Shown: piece after piece, positions 25,237 to 34,620 of the stretch | How positions within the stretch are numbered: the first letter of the stretch is position 1 | Layout: every line of letters starts with the position of its first letter | Assembly: GCF_010731535.1 (NCBI RefSeq) | Contig: NZ_AP022581.1 | Span: 4,101,952 to 4,165,951 of the forward strand | Length of the DNA stretch: 64,000 bases | Source: Mycobacterium lacus | Lineage (GTDB): Bacteria > Actinomycetota > Actinomycetes > Mycobacteriales > Mycobacteriaceae | Direction: 5' to 3' | Made by a program: the position numbers and the translations under genes | Notes under the pieces: generated by a model | The model's input: only the letters and a program-made list of their open reading frames with translations | Told to the model about the DNA's origin: nothing | Database searches by the model: none

Positions 25237-26022
25237 CTACCCACCCGAGCGGCGCGCGCCACCAACCTCGGCGACCATGAACACCCGCCGGAACGGGAAG
25301 ATGGTCGTCCCGTCGGGCCGGCGGGGGTAGGCGTCGTCCAGCAGCGGGATGAGCTCCTGGCGAAACTGCTCCCAGCCCTCGTCGTCGAGCCGCTCGCGGA
25401 CCGGGACCAGCGCCGTGCCGGTGATCCAGTCCAGCACCGGGTGCTCGCCGGTCAGCTGGTGCAGGTAGGTGGTCTCCCACACGTCCGCCTTGCATCCGGC
25501 GTCCATCAGCAGGTCGGCGTAATGCGCCGGCGTATGGACCGCCGCTCCGACGCGAAATGGTATGTCGCGCATGATCTTTGCATAGGGTTCGCGACGGGCC
25601 AATGCCCGTACCGCGGAATGCGACGGCGTGTCGAAATTGCCGGGGATCTGAACGGCGATCCACGAACCGGGTGCGAGCTCGCCGACCCACCGGGCCAGCA
25701 AGTCGGAGTGCTCGGGCACCCAGTGTAAGGCCGCGTTGCTGACCACCACGTCCGTGTCCGGCCGGGGCTTCCAGGACCGCAGGTCTGCGGTCGTGGCGTC
25801 GATCCCGCGTTCGCGGGCCGCGGCGACCATCTCCGGTGAGCTGTCCAGCGCCTCGATCACCGCGTCGGGCCACCTCCGCGCCAGGTACTTCGTTAGGTGA
25901 CCCGGGCCACAACCGAGGTCGACCACCCGCCGCGGCCGCTCGGCACCCACCCGCGACAGCAAGTCGTAGAAGGCACGGCTGCGATGATCCGCAAAGGCCA
26001 GGTAGACGTCCGGATCCCACAT
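25237..26022 (-). CDS. tam: Trans-aconitate 2-methyltransferase
   Basis: 261 residues, the usual Tam length. Motif I of the class I SAM fold is VVDLGCGPGHLTKYLA, then VIEALDSSPEMV (motif II) and DVVVSNAALHWVPEHSDLL (motif IV). It methylates trans-aconitate with S-adenosylmethionine, relieving inhibition of aconitase. It corresponds to M. tuberculosis Rv0294. It ends 10 bases from the convergent sulfatase stop. Cytoplasmic. Confidence 0.87.
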   Translation of the reverse strand: MWDPDVYLAFADHRSRAFYDLLSRVGAERPRRVVDLGCGPGHLTKYLARRWPDAVIEALDSSPEMVAAARERGIDATTADLRSWKPRPDTDVVVSNAALHWVPEHSDLLARWVGELAPGSWIAVQIPGNFDTPSHSAVRALARREPYAKIMRDIPFRVGAAVHTPAHYADLLMDAGCKADVWETTYLHQLTGEHPVLDWITGTALVPVRERLDDEGWEQFRQELIPLLDDAYPRRPDGTTIFPFRRVFMVAEVGGARRSGG

Positions 26023-26152
26023 GTATCGTCCTCCCGATCGACACCGTCGCGTCCACGGCGATAGTTAAACCGTATTACCGAATGCTCCAGCATGCGCCCG
26101 GATGGCCAAACGCCCGGACGGGGCCCGGACCCGCGGGATAGCATCGGCGTTA

Positions 26153-27361
26153 ATGCAAGAGATTCCTGGGATCGCCGGGATCGGGCCGCCCGTTCGGATC
26201 CCTGACGTGCCTGGTGCCGACGTGCCGTCCGGCGCCAAAGGGTTACCCCCGCGCTCCGCGCTGTCGCCACGTCAACGCATCGTCGTCGACGCATCCGCGA
26301 TCGCCGATCTCACGCTGCGCACCGCGGTCGCGTCGGTGCTTTCCGCCACGGTGGCGCCGGCCGTTGCCGTGACCGCTCTGCGACACGTCAAATCCGGCAG
26401 TGAGCGCAGCAACCTGGGGTTCTACGCCGAGCTGGCCGCCGAGCAGGATTCGACCAAGTCGTTTCCGCCGCCCCCCGCATTGCCTCGGGTATCGTCGCGA
26501 CGGGCCAGCCCGCTCGCGGAGCGCATCGCACGCGGCACGGTCGACAACATCGCGTTCGACAGCAGCTTCACCGCGATCAACCCCACGATGCGCAAGCACT
26601 GGAGCACGTTGAGCGCCAACAACATCGTGCGCGCGCAACACTGGCGTCATCACGACGGACCTCGCCCCACGCTGTGCGTCATTCACGGCTTCATGGGATC
26701 GTCGTACTTGCTCAACGGGCTGTTCTTCTCGCTGCCGTGGTATTACCGGTCCGGCTACGATGTGTTGCTGTACACGTTGCCGTTTCACGGCCGAAGAGCC
26801 GAAAAGTTTTCGCCGTTAAGCGGTTTTGGCTACTTCGCCGGCGGGCTGAGCGGCTTCGCCGAGGCGATGGCCCAGGCCGTGCATGATTTCCGTTCCATCG
26901 TGGACTATCTGCGGCATACCGGTGTCGAACGCGTCGCACTGACCGGCATATCACTGGGCGGTTACACCTCCGCTCTGATCGCGTCGGTCGACGACCGGCT
27001 GGAGGCCGTCATTCCCAATTGCCCTGTCGTCGCGCCCATCAAGCTGTTCGACGAATGGTTCCCGGCCAACAAGCTCATCAGGCTGGGCCTCCGGCTCAGC
27101 CACATCAGTCGCGAAGAGTTGGTCGCCGGGCTGTCTTACCACAGCCCACTAAACTATTCGCCGAAAGTTCCCAAGGACCGCCGGATGATCATCACCGGCC
27201 TCGGCGATCGGATGGCCCCACCGGAACACGCCGTAATGCTTTGGGAACATTGGGATCACTGCGCGATGCACTGGTTCCCCGGCAACCACGTACTGCACGT
27301 GAGCCAGTTGGATTATCTACGGCGGATGACCCCGTTCCTGCGCGATTTCATGTTCGACTGA
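26153..27361 (+). CDS. Alpha/beta hydrolase-fold protein (Rv0293c-like)
   Basis: 402 residues from ATG 26153 (MQEIPGIAGIGPP); an in-frame ATG at 26102 is less likely. Residues 170-400 form an alpha/beta hydrolase: oxyanion-hole HGFMGSSYLL, nucleophile elbow GISLGG and a late His in GNHVLHVS. The N-terminal 150 residues are an extra region rich in Ala/Pro. Substrate unknown; no signal peptide. Its 3' end overlaps the convergent eccE3 by 14 bases. Confidence 0.72.
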   Translation: MQEIPGIAGIGPPVRIPDVPGADVPSGAKGLPPRSALSPRQRIVVDASAIADLTLRTAVASVLSATVAPAVAVTALRHVKSGSERSNLGFYAELAAEQDSTKSFPPPPALPRVSSRRASPLAERIARGTVDNIAFDSSFTAINPTMRKHWSTLSANNIVRAQHWRHHDGPRPTLCVIHGFMGSSYLLNGLFFSLPWYYRSGYDVLLYTLPFHGRRAEKFSPLSGFGYFAGGLSGFAEAMAQAVHDFRSIVDYLRHTGVERVALTGISLGGYTSALIASVDDRLEAVIPNCPVVAPIKLFDEWFPANKLIRLGLRLSHISREELVAGLSYHSPLNYSPKVPKDRRMIITGLGDRMAPPEHAVMLWEHWDHCAMHWFPGNHVLHVSQLDYLRRMTPFLRDFMFD

Positions 27362-28301
27362 AGGCCAACGAGCGCTCCCGCAGGTCGACGGGCGCAGCCG
27401 TGTGCCCGTCGAGTCGCTGAACGGACAACGGATCCAATGCCATCAGGGCACGCCGGTGGTTTCCGCGCTGCGGCGTCAGGCCCGGTAGCGGTGCGATGCC
27501 CGATGGCCGCGCGTCGGACCGGAACGCGCATGCCGCCGCAACCGTGTAGCTCGTCGGCTCCCCGGCGATCTCCAAGGCCGTCCAGGTCTCGCGCGCCGGA
27601 TGCGACCGGATCGCTTCCAGGGTGTCGGGCAATGCGTCATCGACACTGACCCGGTATGCCGCAACGTAATTCGAGCCGTCCTCGGCCATGCCCGACCACC
27701 TCTCGCGGGTGGCCGCCCCGTCCGCCGCGAGCAATCCCGGGATGTCGTCGGGCCCGGCCGCGCTCGCCTCCCATCCCATCTCGCGCAGGTGGTCGGCGAG
27801 CCGGCGCGCCGCGACCTGGGCGGTCTCGTGCAACGGGATTCGCGGTGAGCGGGCCTGCAGCGCGGCCAGGTTGTCGTCGGCCGACACCGTCAGGCCGATC
27901 CAGGTCTGGTCAGCACCGGAGGTGTTGCGGCGGTGGCTAATTCGGATCTTGTCGGCGCGGATGCCGTAACAGTTCAGGTACCGGGTGAGCAGCGGCAACG
28001 CGAGCACGTCCGCGCCGGCGGCCGGAGGCCCGACCCGCAGCAGCGCGGTTGTCCGCGTGCCGGAGTCGGGGACGGACCGGTGGCCGCGGCGCATCATCGC
28101 CAGCCGGCGGCGCAGGATCGTGGTTAACCGCAGCCCGCGCCACCAGCCGAACAACAGGATCACCACGACCGCGGCGATGCCGAGCAGGCAGTAGTCGCGT
28201 GTCGAGCTCCAGGGGTACGCCATCGCCGCGGGCACGACGGCCAGCAACGCCAGCGTGATCCTCCCGCTCGTCGGCCAGACGGGGGACGGCATCGGGCTCA
28301 C
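27348..28301 (-). CDS. eccE3: ESX-3 membrane component EccE3
   Basis: 317 residues from GTG 28301, which overlaps the mycP3 stop as GTGA; ATG 28292 is an alternative. Two transmembrane helices at the N-terminus (ITLALLAVVPAAMAY and LLGIAAVVVILLFGWW) are followed by a cytosolic domain of about 250 residues. EccE is a peripheral subunit of the ESX membrane complex next to EccB/C/D. It is the last gene of the operon, as in M. tuberculosis Rv0292. Confidence 0.92.
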   Translation of the reverse strand: MSPMPSPVWPTSGRITLALLAVVPAAMAYPWSSTRDYCLLGIAAVVVILLFGWWRGLRLTTILRRRLAMMRRGHRSVPDSGTRTTALLRVGPPAAGADVLALPLLTRYLNCYGIRADKIRISHRRNTSGADQTWIGLTVSADDNLAALQARSPRIPLHETAQVAARRLADHLREMGWEASAAGPDDIPGLLAADGAATRERWSGMAEDGSNYVAAYRVSVDDALPDTLEAIRSHPARETWTALEIAGEPTSYTVAAACAFRSDARPSGIAPLPGLTPQRGNHRRALMALDPLSVQRLDGHTAAPVDLRERSLAFSRT

Positions 28302-29695
28302 GGGGTTGGCTCCTTTCGTCGGCGCGCCGTCGCGGCCACCGTCACCGCCGTGGCCGCGACAAGCAAAGCCAGCGCGGCGGCCCCGGCGAACGCGACGTTG
28401 CGCGGTGTGGTGTCCCTGCGCGCCGGCGCCGGCGGGACGGCGACCGGCTTGACCGCCGCCCGGGCGGGTTCGTTGTCGACGGCCAGTTCCCAGGTCAGCG
28501 CCGCCACCGGGTCCAGGCTGCCGGCGCCGACGACGTTGGAAGGCGCCCGGGCGCCGTTGTGCGCGGTTGCGGTGATGCGATGCACCACCTGCGTGGCGGT
28601 GAGTCGCGGATACTTGCTGCGGACCAGCGCCGCGACACCGGACACGTAGCCGGCGGCGTAGCTGGTGCCGCTGAGGGCGATCATTCGCTGGTGGTCGTCG
28701 GGCAGACCGTTGGCCAGGCCGCCGTCGTCCCGATTGCTCACCGACGCGATGTTTTCGCCGGGTGCCGCGATGCCCACCCATGGGCCGGCCATGGTGAATT
28801 TCGACGGCTGCCCGTCGGGTGTCAGCGAACCCGCCGACAGCACGTACGGCTGCCACCATGACGGGATGGAGACCGACGTGACCCCGGCCCAGTTCCGTGG
28901 GTCGTCCGGACGGCTCAGGTCGGTGAGCGGGTTGGACTCACAAGACGTCCCGCCGGCGACCGGTCCGGTGGCCCCGACGTTGCCCGCGGCGGCGACGATG
29001 ACGGCGTCCTTGTCCACCGCCGCATAGCGGATCGCGGCCCCCAGCGCCTCCTGGTCGATCGTGCGATCAGCGGGCAGGCAAGTGATCGCGGAGATGTTGA
29101 TCACCCGGGCGCCGAGGTCGGCGGCATGCACGATCGCCCGGCCCAGCGCGGCGACGTCGAGGGCCGCTCGTGCCAGCAGCGGATCCCCGCCCTGCGTTCG
29201 CGGCGAGAACTTCGCGGACGTCACCCTGATGGACAGCACACGAGCGGCGGGTGCGACCCCGGAGAAGCCGTCCTCACCGGGCTGGCCGGCGATGATCCCC
29301 GCAACCAGGGTTCCATGCCCGTCGCAGTCGGCCAGGCCGTCGGTCGACTCCACGAAGTCGCCACCGGCGTCGACGTTCGGCAGTCGCGGGCCCGGCCGAA
29401 CCCCGGTGTCGATGACCGCGACCAGCTGGCCTTCGCCGCGGGAAAACTGCCATGCCGCCGCAAGATTCAGCATCGCCTGACTCGGCGTCGGCACGCCGGG
29501 ATCGCTGCCCGGAATGACTCCGGAGACGCTGCACTGGCCACGTTGCTCCATCGGCTGCACGGGTCCCGGGGTTCCGCTCGGCGGCTGCGCGGCGGAGTCG
29601 ACCACCGGCGGGCTGATCGCCAGCGCAGGTGGGCAGGCCCACATCACGGCAAGCAAACCCGCTGTGACGCAGGCCAGTCCGGCCCTCAGCATCAT
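28298..29695 (-). CDS. mycP3: ESX-3 mycosin protease MycP3
   Basis: 465 residues. A signal peptide (residues 1-26) is followed by a subtilisin domain with Asp96 (AVIDTGV), His127 (DGHGTLVAG), oxyanion Asn239 (AAAGN) and Ser345 (SGTSYAAG). A C-terminal transmembrane helix (VAFAGAAALALLVAATAV) anchors it with the protease outside. Mycosins are needed for stability and activity of the ESX membrane complex. The start ATG 29695 overlaps the eccD3 stop by 4 bases (ATGA). Confidence 0.95.
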   Translation of the reverse strand: MMLRAGLACVTAGLLAVMWACPPALAISPPVVDSAAQPPSGTPGPVQPMEQRGQCSVSGVIPGSDPGVPTPSQAMLNLAAAWQFSRGEGQLVAVIDTGVRPGPRLPNVDAGGDFVESTDGLADCDGHGTLVAGIIAGQPGEDGFSGVAPAARVLSIRVTSAKFSPRTQGGDPLLARAALDVAALGRAIVHAADLGARVINISAITCLPADRTIDQEALGAAIRYAAVDKDAVIVAAAGNVGATGPVAGGTSCESNPLTDLSRPDDPRNWAGVTSVSIPSWWQPYVLSAGSLTPDGQPSKFTMAGPWVGIAAPGENIASVSNRDDGGLANGLPDDHQRMIALSGTSYAAGYVSGVAALVRSKYPRLTATQVVHRITATAHNGARAPSNVVGAGSLDPVAALTWELAVDNEPARAAVKPVAVPPAPARRDTTPRNVAFAGAAALALLVAATAVTVAATARRRKEPTP

Positions 29696-31119
29696 CGATT
29701 GAGCACCCAGCTAAACAGACCGACCAGATAAGCCATGACGGGAATCAGCGAAGCATCCAAGCCGGCGGCGACAAAACCCAGCAGCCGGCGCAGGGGCAGG
29801 GAGTAGCTGTCCGGCGAGGCGATGCGCGGGTTCAGGGCGACGACGACCCAGCCCACCATGAGCGCGGTGAGGACCAGCGCCGCGCCGAAGGCGACGGCGT
29901 AGCGTCCCGTGGCGGTGTAGAGCACCAACAGCACACCGGCCACCAGGTAGGGCTGGGCGAGCAGCCAGGCCTTGCAGATGGCCGAATCCCACACCCGGGC
30001 ACGCAGCGTGGCCGCGGCGGAGGTCGCCGCCACCAGGTACCAGCCGAGAGGACTCAACGTCTCAGGGCGCAACGCGATCGCCACCGATCCCAGGACGCTC
30101 AGCAGCACCGCGGCCGCGATGATCCCGCCCTGATGGGCGTCACTGACGCGCACCCGCCTCGGCAAATCCTCGAGCACCCGTAACGGTGGAGCCGACGGGG
30201 TTGGGTCGCCGGGTGCCGGGATCACGGGCAACGGGAACCGCGCGCAGAGCGCGGACAGCTGGGGCGCCTGAATCGTGACCAACAACGCGGCCACGATCAG
30301 CCCGCAGCCGACGCTCGATATGGGTAGCTGCCAGAGCAATTCCGCACCGGCCGCCAGCAGCACCCCGGCCCCGACCACCGCTGCCGCGGTGAAGAATCCG
30401 ACGATCCGCTCGCGTTCGGCGCGCGGGATCAGCAGGACGATCAGCGACCACGTGGTGACGCCGGCGGCGGCCAGCAGCAGCTGCGCCGGCCCGAATCGTC
30501 CGGGTACCGCCAACACCAATGCGGCGGCGATGGGGGCCAGGGCGGCGATCGACAGCGCCGTTCCCGTCCTTGCCGAACGGATCCCGATCAGCAGGCCGGT
30601 CAACGCAACCAGGACCGCGATCGCACCGACGGCCAGCAGGCCGACCACCGCACCGGTGGCCACCCGGTAGGTGACCGCCAGGCCGGTTGCCACCAACGTC
30701 ACACCGATCACCGCGGCCAGCGCCCCACGCCGGATATGCGCTGTGCCCCATGGCTTGAGCCGGGAGGTCGAGAAGATCATCGCGGCGTCGGCGATGTCTT
30801 CGACGATCCCCGGCGCGGCCGGCCCGACGGGCACCGGCTGCAACGCAAGCAGATCACCGTCGACGACGCCGACGGTGTCCAGGCTGGCGTCCAGGCTGAA
30901 CGGTGCCCCACCGATGGGCGCCAGGCTCAAGTATTCAGGCGTGCCGACGTCGGTGGTTCCGTCGACGCCGTCATCGTTTTGGGCCGCGGGAATCACCAAA
31001 CGCTGTACCGCAGGCAGGATCTCACGCAGCGGCAAATCCGCGGGCAGGGCCATCTCGGTCAATCTGCTGTCCGCGAGGATGGCAACGCGGACGATCGGCA
31101 TGACAGCGCCGGACATCAC
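29692..31119 (-). CDS. eccD3: ESX-3 membrane channel component EccD3
   Basis: 475 residues from GTG 31119, preceded by GAGG at a suitable distance; in-frame ATGs follow. The first ~95 residues are the cytosolic ubiquitin-like domain (VRVAILADSRLTEMALP). About eleven transmembrane helices follow. Two EccD copies per protomer form the membrane cavity of the ESX complex. It is the largest hydrophobic protein of the locus and corresponds to Rv0290. Confidence 0.94.
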   Translation of the reverse strand: MMSGAVMPIVRVAILADSRLTEMALPADLPLREILPAVQRLVIPAAQNDDGVDGTTDVGTPEYLSLAPIGGAPFSLDASLDTVGVVDGDLLALQPVPVGPAAPGIVEDIADAAMIFSTSRLKPWGTAHIRRGALAAVIGVTLVATGLAVTYRVATGAVVGLLAVGAIAVLVALTGLLIGIRSARTGTALSIAALAPIAAALVLAVPGRFGPAQLLLAAAGVTTWSLIVLLIPRAERERIVGFFTAAAVVGAGVLLAAGAELLWQLPISSVGCGLIVAALLVTIQAPQLSALCARFPLPVIPAPGDPTPSAPPLRVLEDLPRRVRVSDAHQGGIIAAAVLLSVLGSVAIALRPETLSPLGWYLVAATSAAATLRARVWDSAICKAWLLAQPYLVAGVLLVLYTATGRYAVAFGAALVLTALMVGWVVVALNPRIASPDSYSLPLRRLLGFVAAGLDASLIPVMAYLVGLFSWVLNR

Positions 31120-31181
31120 CGCGCCCTCGAATGACGCTGGGATCTTTGCCGTGGCATCGTGCTCTCTCCTCTATCTGGTTT

Positions 31182-32069
31182 CTATGAGGGTTGGACAGAA
31201 AAATCTCGGGACAGCCGGTGGTCGGGAAACCATTGGCCGTCCGGCAATAGGGCGGTCAGCTGTTCGATCGCGACGGCGATGGCAAAAGGCGTCCCGGGGC
31301 TGAACGTGGAGACCCACTCGCCGTCGAATGCGCGGGACGGGCTGACCAGCACCCGGCCCGCGGTGGTGTCCACAATGCTCACCCCGACCTCGGTGGTCGT
31401 GCGCCGACCGTCACGCTGGCAGCCGGCGACGATCTCGACGTAATGACGCGGACCTTCGAACACCGAGTCCACCACGGGTCGCGCCGAATCCGGAATACCC
31501 AGGTAATCCAGGACTTCGGTGAGCGGCGTTCCCGACCGGAGCCGCTCGTCGGCCCGGGCTCCGACCCGCGTCGGCATGCTGAACACGTCGAACTGCGCGG
31601 GCGGCCGCTGCGCCAGGCCGACACCGAGGACCGGAACCAACGCCCAGGGATCATCGATATCCATTGCGGTAAACGTGATCAACTGGGCGTTACGCAGCGC
31701 GACGATCGTCTTCGAGGGCTTGGAAGTCCCGCCGTTTTCGGCGGCACGCTGCGCGACCAGGCCGCGCAGCAGCTCGCCTGAACCGTCGGCCGAGGCGGGC
31801 CCCACGTAGCGCAGGTCGAGCCACCGATCGGGAAAGCACACCACACGGATCCAGTCGGCGACGGCCGGATTGATTGACCCATCGTCCGACAACAGACCGA
31901 TCTGGGTCAGTTCCGCTTTCTGCCGATCGAAGAACGCTTCCCGTTGCGCGGCATCGGAATACGGCATGGTGATTGCCAGCACCCACGGAAAGCTGCCCGC
32001 TTCAATGGTTTCGGCGATGAACCAGGCGTGATCGACCGTCAGCTCGACGGCGTTGGGTGCTGTTTGCAT
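31182..32069 (-). CDS. espG3: ESX-3 PE/PPE chaperone EspG3
   Basis: 295 residues, exactly the length of M. tuberculosis EspG3. It begins MQTAPNAVELTVDHAWFIAE, with ALRNAQLITFTAMDIDDPWA in the middle. EspG proteins are cytosolic chaperones that bind the helical tip of the PPE partner in a PE-PPE dimer and keep it soluble until secretion through the matching ESX system. Its place directly after esxH is canonical. Confidence 0.94.
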   Translation of the reverse strand: MQTAPNAVELTVDHAWFIAETIEAGSFPWVLAITMPYSDAAQREAFFDRQKAELTQIGLLSDDGSINPAVADWIRVVCFPDRWLDLRYVGPASADGSGELLRGLVAQRAAENGGTSKPSKTIVALRNAQLITFTAMDIDDPWALVPVLGVGLAQRPPAQFDVFSMPTRVGARADERLRSGTPLTEVLDYLGIPDSARPVVDSVFEGPRHYVEIVAGCQRDGRRTTTEVGVSIVDTTAGRVLVSPSRAFDGEWVSTFSPGTPFAIAVAIEQLTALLPDGQWFPDHRLSRDFSVQPS

Positions 32070-32089
32070 CTAGCTAACCGACGAACGGG

Positions 32090-32377
32090 CTAGCCCCATT
32101 TGGCGGCTTCGGCGCCGTCGCGGGCCATCATGGCCATGGTGTTGGCCTCATGCGTGCTAGCCATCGACTGATAGGCCCGCACCAGGTCCTCTAGGGCCTG
32201 GTTCCACTGCGCCTGCCAACCCTGATAGGTGATCCCGGTATCACCCTGCCAGGCATTCGACAGCGCGGCCTGCTCGCTGGCGATATCGGCGCCCAGGCTC
32301 TGCAGCGTGCCCGCATACCCCGACATGTCCCCGGCATGGGCCATCATCGCCGGGTAGTTGTACATAATCTGCGACAT
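32090..32377 (-). CDS. esxH: WXG100 protein EsxH (TB10.4)
   Basis: 95 residues from ATG 32377 (MSQIMYNYPAMMAHAGDM). The helix-turn-helix WXG motif is NAWQGDTG at about residue 42. It forms a heterodimer with EsxG and is secreted by ESX-3; the pair is needed for iron and zinc acquisition. The C-terminal YxxxD/E-type secretion signal is not clear in this partner. Very close to M. tuberculosis TB10.4, ending AAKWG. Confidence 0.96.
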   Translation of the reverse strand: MSQIMYNYPAMMAHAGDMSGYAGTLQSLGADIASEQAALSNAWQGDTGITYQGWQAQWNQALEDLVRAYQSMASTHEANTMAMMARDGAEAAKWG

Positions 32378-32411
32378 CACAAACCCTTTCGATAATCAGT
32401 AACGGGCGGCT

Positions 32412-32705
32412 TTAGAACCCGGTGTAGCTGGACGCGGCGGCGGCATCGGCGGCCACATAGGTGCCCGCGGCATCCCCCAGGTTGGCCTGCGCGAGATCCA
32501 GCAAGGCGTTGACCTTGGCGGCCGCGGCGACAAACCGGGCATGGGCGGCCTGAAACGCCGCCGCGGACTCCCCCTGGTGAAACGCCTGCGCCGACATCGC
32601 CGACTGCTCGGCCTGACCGATCGTGTGGCGCATCAACCCCGCCTTGGCGGCAAACGCCGACTGCGAGGCCACCAACTGCGGAATATGGGCATCCAAGAGA
32701 CTCAT
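32412..32705 (-). CDS. esxG: WXG100 protein EsxG
   Basis: 97 residues starting MSLLDAHIPQLVASQSAFAA, with a GAAAGGGAAT ribosome site. The WXG position is degenerate (HQGESAAAF), as usual for EsxG. The C-terminal part carries YVAADAAAASSY, with the YxxxD secretion signal recognised by EccC. It pairs with EsxH encoded just downstream. Confidence 0.95.
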   Translation of the reverse strand: MSLLDAHIPQLVASQSAFAAKAGLMRHTIGQAEQSAMSAQAFHQGESAAAFQAAHARFVAAAAKVNALLDLAQANLGDAAGTYVAADAAAASSYTGF

Positions 32706-32762
32706 GGCATTCCCTTTCGATTCGGATTGCGACTACGGACTGTTACGCCGTGAATTGTTTCG

Positions 32763-34307
32763 CTAGCTTTCTGGACCCCCTCTCCCCGGCCCGGGGCATG
32801 GGCGACGACCCGCGTCGCCCGGCTCCCAGGTTCCCGGCACCATCGGCATCCGCGGGCCACCACCAAACTCGTCGCCGGCCAGCATCGTCAAACCCGCCGC
32901 CTGCGTTGCGACGTCTTTGGCCGCGGTTCCGGCGAACCCCAGCGGACCCGCTCCTCGGTCGGAAGCCTGTGCGCCGTAATCGGGAGTGACACCGATATCG
33001 GAGTCCATATCCAGAAATTCGTCGCCATAGTCGCGCATTTCTGTCCGCCTGCGCCGCCGCGCGCGTGATGGCGCCCGGCTCACGGCCGCCGCACCGGCCG
33101 CCGGGATGGTTGCCGCCGGCGCCTTGACGCCACTGCGCGGACCCAGCGTCGGCCCGAAGCCCGGTCCCCAATCACCGGCGGCGCCAACCGCATAGGCGAG
33201 GCTCACGGTCGCCGGCGCCGGTGCCGGCGCGGCAGCCGCACCCGCACCCGCCGTCGCCACCGACGCCGGGGCTCCAGCGGCGCTCGCCGCCGTGGGAGCC
33301 ATGCCGGCCACCGGCCATACCTTTCCCGCGGTGGCGGCGAGCAACGGCGCCCCAGCCGCCGGCACGGCAAGCGGCGCAATCTGTACAGGCAGCAACGCGA
33401 TCGTGCTCAGGCCCAGGCTGAGCCCGAGCGGCAACCACAGCGGCGAACTCAGCACCGTGGCCCAAAAGGCGTTGCCGAACACGTTGAAGAAAATCTGGTA
33501 GCCGATCGCGAACAACAGCGGGCCGTAGGTGATCAAGGCCTGAATCGGATTCGTCAGGAACGCCACGATGATCTTGATCGTGTTCCCGATGGGATCCTGC
33601 AGGAACTTCCAGATTTCTTCGTACATCCACAGGAAGGAGTTCAGGTACGCGTGCCACACATCTTGCAGCAGCTGCCAGAGGAACTGCCATGGGTCGAACG
33701 TCGCGGCCGCCTGGCCGGCCTCCGCCTGGGCGGCGCTGGCCGCGACGTTACCGGCCTCCCCCGCACCGGGATTCACGATGGTCGGTGCCGGGCCGGTGCG
33801 CGGCGCGGAGGCCAGGGCCGCGCCGGAGGCGGCCTGGTAAAGGCTCATGGTGGTGGCGGCCTGGATCCACATCCGCACGTAGTCGGCCTCGTTGAGCGCG
33901 ATCGGAATCGTGTTGAGCCCAAAGAAATTCGTCGCTACCAACACCCCGTGAATGACGTGGTTGGCGGTCAGCTCCATCAGGGTGGGCATGGTCGCCAGGG
34001 CGGTGCTGTAGGCGGTCGCGGCCGCCTCGTGTTGGGCCGCCACCCCGGCGCTGTCGGCGCTGGCCTGCATCAACCACGCGAGATACGGCGCATGTGCGGC
34101 CACGTACCGCTCGGCGCTCGGCCCTTGCCACGCCCCCGCTTGAACCGCGTCCAGCAGCCCGCTGAGTTCCGCTGCCGCCGAAGCATATTCGGCGCTGAGC
34201 GAGTTCCAGGCCGCGGCGGCCGCCAAGAGCGGCCCCGGACCCGGACCACTACTCAGCAACGCCGAATGCACCTCCGGCGGCGAAGCGATCCAGATGGGCC
34301 CAGTCAC
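32763..34307 (-). CDS. PPE4: PPE-family protein PPE4
   Basis: 514 residues from GTG 34307. The PPE domain (1-180) starts MTGPIWIASPPEVHS and has the WxG-type tip YEW-equivalent AGAWQGPSA. Several hydrophobic segments follow (residues 230-330), then a Pro/Ala-rich stretch. The C-terminus has GFAGT and PMVPGTW, the GFxGT and PxxPxxW motifs of the PPE-PPW subfamily. It pairs with PE5 encoded upstream, is handled by EspG3 and exported by ESX-3. In M. tuberculosis PE5-PPE4 is tied to siderophore-mediated iron uptake. Confidence 0.93.
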   Translation of the reverse strand: MTGPIWIASPPEVHSALLSSGPGPGPLLAAAAAWNSLSAEYASAAAELSGLLDAVQAGAWQGPSAERYVAAHAPYLAWLMQASADSAGVAAQHEAAATAYSTALATMPTLMELTANHVIHGVLVATNFFGLNTIPIALNEADYVRMWIQAATTMSLYQAASGAALASAPRTGPAPTIVNPGAGEAGNVAASAAQAEAGQAAATFDPWQFLWQLLQDVWHAYLNSFLWMYEEIWKFLQDPIGNTIKIIVAFLTNPIQALITYGPLLFAIGYQIFFNVFGNAFWATVLSSPLWLPLGLSLGLSTIALLPVQIAPLAVPAAGAPLLAATAGKVWPVAGMAPTAASAAGAPASVATAGAGAAAAPAPAPATVSLAYAVGAAGDWGPGFGPTLGPRSGVKAPAATIPAAGAAAVSRAPSRARRRRRTEMRDYGDEFLDMDSDIGVTPDYGAQASDRGAGPLGFAGTAAKDVATQAAGLTMLAGDEFGGGPRMPMVPGTWEPGDAGRRPCPGPGRGGPES

Positions 34308-34309
34308 CG

Positions 34310-34618
34310 TCAGGCGCCCGCGATGCCGTACGTAGCGGCGGCCGCGGCATCACCCGCGAGATAACTGGCGCCGGATTCGCCGACACCGACACCGGCGCGT
34401 CCCAGCTCTTCAACCCCCTGGGCGGCGACGGCGGCGTGCTGAAAGCCCTGAGCGCTGAACCCGGCCGCGGTCTGCAGCGACACCGGATCCGCCGCCGGCG
34501 GCACGACCGCGGTGATCAAGGGCGCGGCGCCGGCATGCGCGGCCGCCAGCCGCGCCGTCAGCGCTTCCACCGCCGCGCTGGTCGCCGCCAGCCCCTCGGG
34601 AACCACTCGCAACGTCAT
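34310..34618 (-). CDS. PE5: PE-family protein PE5
   Basis: 102 residues from ATG 34618 with AGGGGAG seven bases upstream; the GTG at 34621 is three bases earlier. It begins MTLRVVPEGLAATSAAVEAL and carries YLAGDAAAAATY, the YxxxD/E secretion signal, near the C-terminus. It is a stand-alone PE domain without an extension. The dimer partner is PPE4, two bases downstream. Confidence 0.94.
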   Translation of the reverse strand: MTLRVVPEGLAATSAAVEALTARLAAAHAGAAPLITAVVPPAADPVSLQTAAGFSAQGFQHAAVAAQGVEELGRAGVGVGESGASYLAGDAAAAATYGIAGA

Positions 34619-34620
34619 CA

